From: JBKPIY01 sp046730475
GTDB lineage: Bacteria; Actinomycetota; Thermoleophilia; Solirubrobacterales; 70-9
Direction of reading: 5' to 3'
Assembly (NCBI GenBank): GCA_046730475.1
Contig: JBKPIY010000096.1
Location: 1-35,544, forward strand
Length of the DNA stretch: 35,544 nucleotides
The position numbers and the translations under genes were made by a program. Under the pieces are notes generated by a model. The model worked only from the letters and a program-made list of their open reading frames with translations, was not told the DNA's origin and did no database searches. Shown here one piece after another: positions 8,398 to 15,550 of the stretch; the first letter of the stretch is position 1, and every line of letters starts with the position of its first letter.

Positions 8398-9429
8398 CTA
8401 CAGCCAGCCGCGGCGGCGGAAGAGAGCGAGCATCCCGACGAGGAACGCGACCATGGCCGCGATGATGATCCAGAAGACCGTGTTCGACGCGGTCGCCGGA
8501 TCGCCTCCGCCGGGAAGCCCGACGTTCATACCCCAGATGCTCGCGATCAGGGTCGCCGGCAGGAAGACGATGCTGAGCACGGTGAGGATGCGGAGGACGT
8601 CGTTGAACCGGTGGGCGATCACCGATTCGTTCGTCTCCTCGAGCGCCTCGACCACCTCCTTGTCGTTCTCGAGCATGTCCCAGCTCCGCTCGTGGGCGTC
8701 GACGATGTCGTCGAAGTAGATCTCGAGGTCGAGGTCGGGGGCGAGGTAGCGGCCCTTCACCTTCTCGAGGTCGCGGAGCACCGGCCGCTGCGGGCGGATC
8801 ACCTTGCGGAAGTTGATGATCTCCTGCTTGACGTTGGAGATGTCGCGCACTATCTCCTCCGAGCGGCCCTCGAAGATCTCCTCCTCGAGGGCGTCGAGCT
8901 TGTTGCCGATCGTGCGGAGCATCGGGAAGCAGTAGTCGAAGGTGTCGTCCACGATCCGGGAGAGCAGGTAGCCCGACCCGCGCGCGAACAGCTGGTCACG
9001 GAGCTCCTCCTTCTGGCGGCAGCGCTCGAACAGGTACTCGACCGGCTGGAGGGGCTGGTTCGGGATCGTGATCAGGAACCCGGGGCCGACGAACAGGTCG
9101 AGCTCGCCTTGCCCGAGGCGGCCCACCGATGCGTCGAAGGTCGGGAAGTGGAGGACGATGAACAGGTAGTCCTCGTACTCGTCGATCTTGGGGCGCTGGT
9201 TCCGCGAGGTGACGTCCTCGAGGTCCAGGGCGTGGAAGTCGAAGTGCTCCTCCAGCCAAGCCTGGTCGACCGCGGTCGGCCGGTCGATCTTCACCCAGCG
9301 CAGGCCCTCGGCCGCGATCTCCTCGACTCGGGGGCCCTCGCGCTCAGGCGACGCCGGGACGAACTCGCCGCGACGGATCCGGCGCAGGCGGGGACGGCGC
9401 AGGCTCGGGATCCGCCGCTCGCTCGCCAT
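8398..9429 (-). CDS. corA: CorA-family magnesium/cobalt transport protein
   Basis: A 343-residue pentameric divalent-cation channel subunit. The long N-terminal cytoplasmic domain contains the acidic and helical CorA funnel. Two transmembrane helices lie at the C-terminus, about 281-298 and 318-337. The selectivity signature WGMN (residues 299-302) follows the first helix, and a basic RRRGWL tail lies inside. The variable loop after GMN is VGLPGGGDP. The frame extends upstream to a TTG at 9477, but ATG at 9429 with a nearby AAGG is the more likely start. It is transcribed divergently from the SAM-riboswitch promoter. Confidence 0.93.
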   Translation of the reverse strand: MASERRIPSLRRPRLRRIRRGEFVPASPEREGPRVEEIAAEGLRWVKIDRPTAVDQAWLEEHFDFHALDLEDVTSRNQRPKIDEYEDYLFIVLHFPTFDASVGRLGQGELDLFVGPGFLITIPNQPLQPVEYLFERCRQKEELRDQLFARGSGYLLSRIVDDTFDYCFPMLRTIGNKLDALEEEIFEGRSEEIVRDISNVKQEIINFRKVIRPQRPVLRDLEKVKGRYLAPDLDLEIYFDDIVDAHERSWDMLENDKEVVEALEETNESVIAHRFNDVLRILTVLSIVFLPATLIASIWGMNVGLPGGGDPATASNTVFWIIIAAMVAFLVGMLALFRRRGWL

Positions 9430-9500
9430 CGGCCTTGCTCGTCGCTTCCATGGCCGAACGGACTTTACGGCACTCAAACGTCAGGGGCCGCAGTGGCGAT

Positions 9501-9509
9501 TGCTATATT
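9501..9509 (+). promoter_or_regulatory. Extended -10 promoter for the SAM-riboswitch operon
   Basis: TGCTATATT matches the extended -10 pattern TGnTATAAT with one mismatch. Transcription would begin near 9516, ten bases before the first riboswitch helix. No convincing -35 is seen, as is common for extended -10 promoters. Confidence 0.6.
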
Positions 9510-9525
9510 GGTGGCCACATAGCCG

Positions 9526-9634
9526 CCACATCAAGAGGGGTGGAGGGACTGGCCCGATGAAGCCCCGGCAACCCCCCCGAATCACTCGGGGAAGGTGCCA
9601 ATTCCAGCAGGCAAGGATGACCTGGGAGATGTGG
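9526..9634 (+). promoter_or_regulatory. SAM-I (S-box) riboswitch aptamer
   Basis: The S-box core is present in order: ATCAAGAGGGGTGGAGGGAC from 9530, GGCCCGATGAAGCC (kink-turn region), CGGCAACC, then AAGGTGCCAATTCCAGCAG at 9592-9610. Helix P1 is closed by CCACATC (9526-9532) with GATGTGG (9628-9634), seven exact pairs. The aptamer binds S-adenosylmethionine. The expression platform downstream has a terminator and a competing antiterminator, so SAM should switch the operon off by premature termination. Its target is a threonine-synthase-like gene and a sulfur-carrier gene, implying a methionine role for them. Confidence 0.95.
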
Positions 9635-9651
9635 GGGAGAGTTCCGAAAGA

Positions 9652-9685
9652 CCTCTGCCCCCATCGAAGGCGGAGGTTTCTTCTT
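9652..9685 (+). terminator. Riboswitch-controlled intrinsic terminator
   Basis: CCTCTGCC (9652-9659) pairs with GGCGGAGG (9669-9676), eight pairs with one G-U, followed by TTTCTTCTT. A competing antiterminator is visible: GGGGGAGAG (9633-9641) pairs with CTCT-G-CCCCC (9653-9662, one bulged G). That antiterminator uses bases of the P1 3' strand and also takes the left arm of the terminator. With SAM bound, P1 holds and the terminator forms; without SAM the antiterminator can form. Confidence 0.85.
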
Positions 9686-9709
9686 GAAGCCTTAAGAGAA
9701 GGGAACTCG

Positions 9710-10939
9710 ATGGCTCTGCAATCGCTCAGATGCAAGGAATGCGGGACTGAATACCCGCTCGACGCCCGCTTCGTCTGCGAGAGGTGCTTCGGCCCCCTCG
9801 AGGCAGGTTACGATCACGGCGCCCTCGACGCCGAGGAGGCGAGGCGGAAGATCCAGGCCGGCTCGCGAGGGATCTGGCGGTACGCCGATTTCCTCCCCTT
9901 CGACGCCCGCCCGAGCGACCCGCTCGAACCCGGACTGACCCCGCTTGTGCGGGCCGATCGTCTCGCCGCGCGGCTCGGGCTCGGCGAGCTCTGGATCAAG
10001 AACGACGCGGCGAACCCCACCCACTCCTTCAAGGACCGGGTGGTGGCGGTGGCGCTCGCGAAGGCTCGCGAGCTCGGCTTCGAGACCGTGGCCTGCGCCT
10101 CGACCGGGAACCTGGCGAACGCCGTCGCCGCCCACGCCGCCGCCGCCGGGCTCGACTCCTACGTGTTCGTCCCGGCCGACCTCGAGGAGCAGAAGCTGCT
10201 CGCGACCGGCGTCTACGGGACGAACCTGGTCGGCGTCCGCGGCAACTACGACCAGGTCAACCGCCTCTGCACCGAGCTCGCTCAGAGCCGCCCGTGGGCG
10301 TTCGTGAACGTCAACCTCCGCCCCTACTACGCGGAGGGATCGAAGACGCTTGCCTATGAGACGATCGAGCAGCTCGGTTGGAAGCTCCCGGACCGGATCG
10401 TCGCACCGGTCGCGTCGGGATCGCTGTTCACCAAGATCGGCCGCGGGATCCGCGAGTGGCTCGAGATCGGGCTGGTCGAGGGGGAGCTGCCCACCTTCTG
10501 CGGGGCCCAGGCGGAGGGCTGCTCGCCGGTTGCCACCGCCTTCGCCGACGGGGCCGAGGTGTGCAAGCCGCAGCGCCCGGACACGATCGCCAAGAGCCTC
10601 GCGATCGGAGATCCGGCCGATGGCGTCTACGCTCTCGAGCTGGCGCGCGAGACCGGCGGCGCGATCGAGTCGGTCACCGACGACGAGCTCCAGGCGGCGA
10701 TCAAGCTCCTCGCCGAGACCACCGGGATCTTCACCGAGACCGCCGGGGGGGTGACAATCGGTGTGTTGGCGAAGCTCGCGGAGCGCGGCGCGATCGACCG
10801 CGACGAACGGGTTGTCGCCTACATCACGGGCGAGGGCCTGAAGACCCTCGACGCCGTTCGCGACTCCTTCCGGATGCACGAGATCGAGCCCTCGGTCGAC
10901 TCCTTCGAGCGTGAGCTCGAGCCGACGGTCGCCGTCTGA
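9710..10939 (+). CDS. metM: Threonine-synthase-like PLP enzyme, probable O-phosphohomoserine-dependent homocysteine synthase (MetM)
   Basis: A 409-residue fold-type II PLP enzyme of the threonine synthase family. Residues 8-26 are an N-terminal zinc ribbon (C8, C11, C23, C26). The PLP lysine is K108 in NPTHSFKDR. STGNLANAVAAHA (131-143) and VASGSL (234-239) are cofactor loops. By homology alone it would be ThrC, turning O-phosphohomoserine into threonine. Two pieces of context argue for methionine synthesis instead: the SAM-I riboswitch upstream and a CysO-like sulfur carrier 22 bases downstream. In Streptomyces the homologous MetM uses O-phosphohomoserine and thiocarboxylated MetO to make homocysteine. 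I infer the same here. ATG is preceded by AGAGAAGGGA, a good ribosome binding site. A genuine ThrC remains possible. Confidence 0.85.
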   Translation: MALQSLRCKECGTEYPLDARFVCERCFGPLEAGYDHGALDAEEARRKIQAGSRGIWRYADFLPFDARPSDPLEPGLTPLVRADRLAARLGLGELWIKNDAANPTHSFKDRVVAVALAKARELGFETVACASTGNLANAVAAHAAAAGLDSYVFVPADLEEQKLLATGVYGTNLVGVRGNYDQVNRLCTELAQSRPWAFVNVNLRPYYAEGSKTLAYETIEQLGWKLPDRIVAPVASGSLFTKIGRGIREWLEIGLVEGELPTFCGAQAEGCSPVATAFADGAEVCKPQRPDTIAKSLAIGDPADGVYALELARETGGAIESVTDDELQAAIKLLAETTGIFTETAGGVTIGVLAKLAERGAIDRDERVVAYITGEGLKTLDAVRDSFRMHEIEPSVDSFERELEPTVAV

Positions 10940-10961
10940 CCGCTACTAAGATCCCGGCTCG

Positions 10962-11234
10962 ATGGCAGTGACGGTGAAGATCCCGGCCCAGCTTCGGGCG
11001 GAGACCGGGGGCGAGGGGCAGCTCGAGGTTGACGGTTCCACGGTGGGCGAGGCTCTCGACGCCGTCTTCGACCAGCACGGCGGGCTCCGGGAGCGGATCA
11101 CACAGGACGGCGATCTCCGCCGGTTCGTCAACGTCTACGTCTCCGGCGAGGACATCCGCTTCCGGGACGGCCTCGACACCGAGGTCGCCGACGGCGACGA
11201 GGTGACGATCCTCCCGGCCGTCGCCGGAGGCTGA
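10962..11234 (+). CDS. metO: Ubiquitin-like sulfur-carrier protein (MetO/CysO-like, MoaD/ThiS superfamily)
   Basis: A 90-residue beta-grasp protein ending in the required Gly-Gly, which is activated as a thiocarboxylate to donate sulfur. The body closely resembles mycobacterial CysO: VTVKIPAQLR at the N-terminus, RFVNVYVSGEDIRF in the middle and DGDEVTILPAVAGG at the end. CysO serves CysM in cysteine synthesis; here the neighbour is a threonine-synthase-like enzyme under a SAM riboswitch, so MetO is the better name. No JAMM protease (Mec) or E1-like activating enzyme is in the window, so they must be encoded elsewhere. A TAAGAT box 9 bases before the ATG could give an additional leaderless transcript. 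Confidence 0.9.
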   Translation: MAVTVKIPAQLRAETGGEGQLEVDGSTVGEALDAVFDQHGGLRERITQDGDLRRFVNVYVSGEDIRFRDGLDTEVADGDEVTILPAVAGG

Positions 11235-11250
11235 GTGCCCGGCCCGCCCC

Positions 11251-11275
11251 GCCGCGGCGCCCGCGGCGCCGCGGC
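11251..11275 (+). terminator. GC-rich hairpin after metO (possible U-less terminator)
   Basis: An 11-base stem (11251-11261 with 11265-11275) and a 3-base loop, all G and C, begins 17 bases after the metO stop. There is no T-tract. Such hairpins can terminate or stabilise 3' ends in high-GC actinobacteria. It also separates metO from the unrelated GH31 gene. Confidence 0.45.
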
Positions 11276-11310
11276 CGGTGAGCGGCTTTCGCGCACCTAG
11301 CGGCGCGCTC

Positions 11311-13788
11311 ATGAGGCGGCTCGGTCTCTCGGTCTGCATCCTCTCCGCGATCTGGCCCGCCGCCGACCTCCCGGCGGAGGCGCGGGGCGATGTCGCTTCG
11401 GGCCCGCTTCGCGCCGCCGTGACGGCGGACCCGTGGCACCTGTCGCTTGCCTATCCCTCCGGTCGGTCGGTGCTCGAGGAGAACGCTGGGTTCGGCAGCG
11501 GCCCAACCGGGACGCTCGGCTTCAGCACCGCCGCCGGCTGGTCGCACGCCACCCGGGTGGCGTCCGCGGGAATGGAGGGAGCCGCCTACGTGGCACAGCT
11601 CGAGACCACCGATCCGACCCGGGGGTTGGAGGTCAGGATCGAGCCGGACTCCGCCGGCGTGATCAGGCTGATCGCGAGCGTGACCGGATCCACCTCCGGG
11701 GTGACGGCGACCGGGATTGGCTTCGATGCCCGGCCCTCGGAGCGCTATCTCGGGTTCGGCGAGCGGTCGAACGCCGTCGACCAGCGGGGCAACGAGGTCG
11801 AGGACTACGTATCCGACGGACCCTACGCGCCCAGCGACCGCGCCCTGATCTCGGCTTTTGTCCCACCCCAGGGCTATCACCCTCGCGACGACGCCACCTA
11901 CTTCCCCGTTCCCTGGCTGCTCTCGACCGCCGGCTACGGGCTATTGGTGGACAACCGGGAGACGAGCTACTTCCGGCTCGGCAGCTCCGACCCGAGCGCC
12001 TGGAGCGTCGAGGCGCAGTCCCCGTCGCTCGCCCTGAGGTTCGTCGCCGGGCCGGATCCGGCGGACGCCCTCCGCAGGCTCACCGCGATCACCGGGCGCC
12101 AGCCGCCACCGGCGGCACCGTGGGTGTTCGGCCCCTGGTACCAGCCGACCGGATCCGATCGGCTCGGCCAGGCACGGTCCCTTCGCAGCGCCGATGTCCC
12201 GGGCTCCGCGGTGAACACCTACCTCCACTACCTCCCGTGCGGTGACCAGCGCGGGGTCGAGGCCGAGCAGCTCCAGACCACGTCGGGCTTCCACCGGGCG
12301 GGGTACGCGATCACCACCTACTTCAACCCGATGATCTGCACGAGCTACCAGCCCGTCTACGATCAGGCCGCGGCGGCCGGGGTTCTGACCGAGAACGCGC
12401 TTGACCAGCCGTACGTGTACCAGTACTCGACCGGGCCCCTGATCTTCACCGACGTGTCCCAGTTCGACTTCTCGGGGCCCGGGACCGGCGCCTTCTGGGG
12501 CGGTCTCCTCTCGGAGGCGGTGGGGCATGGGTACGACGGCTGGATGGAGGACTTCGGCGAGTACACCCCGCTCGACGCGGTCTCCGCCGACGGCCTTCCC
12601 GGCGAGAAGATGCACAACCTCTACCCGACCCTTTATCACTGCGCCACGCTCGACTACACTCGCGCCGCTTCCAGGCCCCTCGCCCCCTTCGTCCGCTCGG
12701 GCTGGACCGGCACCCAGCGGTGCGCCCAGATCGTCTGGGGCGGCGACCCGACCACGGACTGGGGCTACGACGGCCTCGATTCGGCGATCAAACAGGCCCT
12801 GTCGATGGGCACCTCGGGGATCTCACGATGGGGCTCGGACGTCGGCGGGTTCTTCACCCTCCTTCAGGGCGAGCTCACCCCGGAGCTGCTGATCCGCTGG
12901 ATCGAGCTCGGAGCGGTCTCGGGGGTGATGCGAACCGAGGCCAACGGTGTCTCGCTCTCTTCGACCCCGCGGCCCCAGATATTCGATCCGGACGTGCTGC
13001 CCGTGTGGCGGCGCTACGCCAAGCTTCGCACCCAGCTCTACCCCTACCTCGCCGCCGCGGATGCCGAGTACCGGAGGACGGGGCTGCCCCTGATGCGCGA
13101 CCTGGCGCTCGTCTACCCGCACGACGCCACCGCCACCGGGCAGGAGGACGAGTTCATGTTCGGGCCGGACCTGCTGGCGGCGCCCGTGCACCAGCCCAAC
13201 CAGCGCAGGCGCTCGGTCTACCTCCCCCGCGGGCGGTGGATCGACCTATGGCGGGCGGTCTCCTACCGACGGCGCAACGGCGCCCTCGACCTGCGCCGTG
13301 GGAGGCTCCTGCGGGGCCACCGGGCGAGGTCCGTCCGGGCGCCGCTCGCGGAGCTGCCGCTGCTGGCGCGGGCCGGCGCCATCCTCCCGCTCCTCCCGCC
13401 GTCGGTGGACACCCTGGCTCCATACGGCTCGGGCCGGATCGTGGGCCTCGACGACGCGCGGTCGCGGCTTCACCTGATCGCGTTCCCCCGCGGCCGGTCC
13501 CAGTCCCGCTTCGGCGCTCACGGTGTGCTCAGATCGCGGGAGCGCCGGCACCGGTGGCGGCTGACGATCAGGGGGGCGAGCGCGGGCCTGATCTCCCTCG
13601 ACGCATCGCTGTGGACCTTCCGCCACCGGTTCAGGCCCTGCGAGGTGACCGTCAACGGTCGTCCCCTCCGGAGGCGGTCGTGGTCGGCGAGCCGGGGGGT
13701 GCTCAGGGTGCGCTTTCGCGCCCGCGGCAGGGTGTCCCGGCTCGCGGCCGTGGGAGGGAAGGGCGGTTGCCGGGGCTTTCGCCCCTAG
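11311..13788 (+). CDS. Secreted glycoside hydrolase family 31 protein (alpha-glucosidase-like)
   Basis: An 825-residue retaining alpha-glycosidase. An N-terminal signal sequence (MRRLGLSVCILSAIWPAA) is followed by the GH31 beta-sandwich, a TIM barrel and C-terminal beta domains. The catalytic nucleophile is D414 in GWMEDFGEYTP and the acid/base is D479 in VWGGDPTTDW. RSGWTGTQR and SDVGGF are further GH31 active-site motifs. The GWMxDFGEY motif resembles sulfoquinovosidase YihQ, but the YihQ sulfonate-binding Trp/Arg region is not recognisable, so I do not call it one. The last 170 residues are very Arg-rich. The frame is open from GTG at 11278, directly after a hairpin; ATG at 11311 gives a better signal peptide. 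Confidence 0.88.
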   Translation: MRRLGLSVCILSAIWPAADLPAEARGDVASGPLRAAVTADPWHLSLAYPSGRSVLEENAGFGSGPTGTLGFSTAAGWSHATRVASAGMEGAAYVAQLETTDPTRGLEVRIEPDSAGVIRLIASVTGSTSGVTATGIGFDARPSERYLGFGERSNAVDQRGNEVEDYVSDGPYAPSDRALISAFVPPQGYHPRDDATYFPVPWLLSTAGYGLLVDNRETSYFRLGSSDPSAWSVEAQSPSLALRFVAGPDPADALRRLTAITGRQPPPAAPWVFGPWYQPTGSDRLGQARSLRSADVPGSAVNTYLHYLPCGDQRGVEAEQLQTTSGFHRAGYAITTYFNPMICTSYQPVYDQAAAAGVLTENALDQPYVYQYSTGPLIFTDVSQFDFSGPGTGAFWGGLLSEAVGHGYDGWMEDFGEYTPLDAVSADGLPGEKMHNLYPTLYHCATLDYTRAASRPLAPFVRSGWTGTQRCAQIVWGGDPTTDWGYDGLDSAIKQALSMGTSGISRWGSDVGGFFTLLQGELTPELLIRWIELGAVSGVMRTEANGVSLSSTPRPQIFDPDVLPVWRRYAKLRTQLYPYLAAADAEYRRTGLPLMRDLALVYPHDATATGQEDEFMFGPDLLAAPVHQPNQRRRSVYLPRGRWIDLWRAVSYRRRNGALDLRRGRLLRGHRARSVRAPLAELPLLARAGAILPLLPPSVDTLAPYGSGRIVGLDDARSRLHLIAFPRGRSQSRFGAHGVLRSRERRHRWRLTIRGASAGLISLDASLWTFRHRFRPCEVTVNGRPLRRRSWSASRGVLRVRFRARGRVSRLAAVGGKGGCRGFRP

Positions 13789-13798
13789 GGTTCCGGTT

Positions 13799-14536
13799 GT
13801 GCACCCCCCCGGACCGGTTGCGATCCTGTGCGGCGGCCGCGGCACGAGACTGCGCGAGCACGCCGAGTCGATCCCGAAGGCGCTGGTCGAGGTGGGAGGG
13901 CGGCCGATCCTCTGGCACGTGATTGGGATCCACGCCGCCCAGGGGTTCGAGGAGTTCGTTCTCTGCACCGGCTACAAGGGCGATCAGATCGCCGATTGGG
14001 TCGGGTCTGAGCCCTGGCCGGAGAGGGTGGATGTGCGCTGCCTGGAGACGGGGCTCGACACGCCCACGGGAGGCCGGACGCTGCTCGCGGCGCACGAGCT
14101 CGGCGGGCGACCCTTCAACCTCGCCTACGCCGACGGGGTCGCCGACGTCGATCTCGGGGCGATGCTCGAGTCTCACCGGTCCGGCGGGAAACTGGCGACG
14201 ATGGCGGTCGTCCGCCCCCGGCTCGGGTTCGGGGTCGCCGAGATCGATCGGTCTGGGATGGTGCTCGGCTTCGAGGAGAAGCCGTTACTCGAGCGGTGGA
14301 TCAACGGCGGGTTCTTTCGGTTCGAGCCCGAGGTGGTCGGCTACCTCGAGCCCGACAGCGTCCTCGAGCGCGAGCCGCTCGAGCGGCTCGCCGCGGACGG
14401 CGGCCTTCGGGCCTACCGCCACCACGGCTTCTGGGACTGCATGGACACCTACAAGGACGCGGTCGTCCTGAACGACCTGTGGGCGTCCGGCGACCCTCCC
14501 TGGAGCGTCTGGGAGCCGGACCTGGAGCGGGCGTGA
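13799..14536 (+). CDS. rfbF: Glucose-1-phosphate cytidylyltransferase-like nucleotidyltransferase
   Basis: A 245-residue sugar nucleotidyltransferase. The signature GGRGTRLRE (12-20) and SIPKALVEVGGRPILWH fit the RfbF/DdhA group that makes CDP-glucose from CTP and glucose-1-phosphate. EEKP, WINGGFF and GFWDCMDTYKD are also hallmarks of this group. The next gene overlaps it by 4 bases (GTGA) and encodes a matching CDP-glucose 4,6-dehydratase-like enzyme. The pair would supply CDP-4-keto-6-deoxyglucose for deoxysugars of the cell surface. The GTG start lies 7 bases after TAGGGT, a candidate -10 box that overlaps the GH31 stop codon. Confidence 0.87.
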   Translation: MHPPGPVAILCGGRGTRLREHAESIPKALVEVGGRPILWHVIGIHAAQGFEEFVLCTGYKGDQIADWVGSEPWPERVDVRCLETGLDTPTGGRTLLAAHELGGRPFNLAYADGVADVDLGAMLESHRSGGKLATMAVVRPRLGFGVAEIDRSGMVLGFEEKPLLERWINGGFFRFEPEVVGYLEPDSVLEREPLERLAADGGLRAYRHHGFWDCMDTYKDAVVLNDLWASGDPPWSVWEPDLERA

Positions 14537-15504
14537 AGGCGCTCGTCACCGGCGCCCGCGGGTTCGCGGGCTCTTGGCTCTGCCGGGCGCTCCTCGACGA
14601 GGGCGCCGAGGTCGTGGCCCTCGACCGCGGCCGCCCGCGGCTCTCGGGGCTCACGCTGCAGGGGATCGCCTCCGAGGTCGTCGACGCCGAGGGTGACCTC
14701 CGCGACCGCGAGCTGGTCGCCCGGACCCTGACCGAGCATCGCGTCACCACCGTCTTTCACCTCGCCGCGCAGACGATCGTCGGGAGCGCGAACGCCTCGC
14801 CGGCGCCGACGTTCGAGGCGAACGTCGAGGGCACGTGGGTCCTGCTCGAGGCCTGCCGCGAGGCGGGCGTCGAGCGCGTGGTGGTCGCCTCCTCGGACAA
14901 GGCCTACGGCCCGCACCAGGAGCTGCCCTACCGCGAGGACGCGGCGCTGCAGCCGACCTTCCCATACGACGTCTCGAAGGCGGCGGCGGATTTGATCGCC
15001 CGTAGCTATTGGCACACGTTCGGGCTCCCGGTCGCGGTCACCAGATTCGCCAACCTCTACGGCGGCGGCGACCTCAACTTCTCGCGCCTGATCCCCGAGG
15101 CGGTGTGCGCGGCGCTCGACGGCCGCCGCCCGGTTCTGCGCTCCGATGGGAGCCCCGAGCGCGACTTCATCTACGTGGAGGACGCCGCCCGAGCCTACCT
15201 GGCGGTCGCCTCCGCCCTCGACGCCGGGCCCGCCCGCGGCGAGGCATTCAACGCGGGCGCCGGCCGCCCTCATTCGGTGCGCGAGATCGTCGCCCTCGTC
15301 TGCGAGCTCTCGGGCACCGAGCTCGAGCCGGACATTCGAGGCGGTGGGAATCCCCCGGGCGAGATCGACCGCCAGCACCTCGACTCGACCAAGATCCGCG
15401 AGCTGTGCGGGTGGCGACCCGAGGTCGACCTGCGTGAGGGCCTTCGCCGCACCCTGGACTGGTATCGCGAGCATCCCGAGGCTCGCGCCCAGGCGTCCGG
15501 TTGA
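14533..15504 (+). CDS. rfbG: NAD-dependent epimerase/dehydratase, probable CDP-glucose 4,6-dehydratase
   Basis: A 323-residue extended short-chain dehydrogenase/reductase. The NAD-binding glycine motif is GARGFAGSWL (7-16). The catalytic set is VASSDKAYG (118-126) and Y145-x3-K149 in PYDVSK. TRFANLYGGGDLNFSRLIP is close to the GGGDW..DRLIPD segment of CDP-glucose 4,6-dehydratases. It would convert CDP-glucose to CDP-4-keto-6-deoxyglucose. The GTG start overlaps the rfbF stop, so the two are translationally coupled. At 323 residues it is shorter than the roughly 360 of classical RfbG, so a related GDP- or UDP-sugar dehydratase is possible. No further deoxysugar gene follows. Confidence 0.78.
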   Translation: MKALVTGARGFAGSWLCRALLDEGAEVVALDRGRPRLSGLTLQGIASEVVDAEGDLRDRELVARTLTEHRVTTVFHLAAQTIVGSANASPAPTFEANVEGTWVLLEACREAGVERVVVASSDKAYGPHQELPYREDAALQPTFPYDVSKAAADLIARSYWHTFGLPVAVTRFANLYGGGDLNFSRLIPEAVCAALDGRRPVLRSDGSPERDFIYVEDAARAYLAVASALDAGPARGEAFNAGAGRPHSVREIVALVCELSGTELEPDIRGGGNPPGEIDRQHLDSTKIRELCGWRPEVDLREGLRRTLDWYREHPEARAQASG

Positions 15505-15550
15505 CTCGGCTCAGGCGCGATCGGCGACCGACACCGCCCTCTCGATCGGG

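Noticed and set aside
9710..10939. Annotating the gene simply as threonine synthase
   Set aside because: The SAM-I riboswitch and adjacent sulfur carrier point to methionine synthesis; ThrC is kept as the alternative.
11311..13788. Calling the GH31 enzyme a sulfoquinovosidase because of GWMEDFGEYTP
   Set aside because: The segment that binds the sulfonate in YihQ has no recognisable counterpart in this protein, and the GWMxDFGEY motif occurs in other GH31 enzymes.
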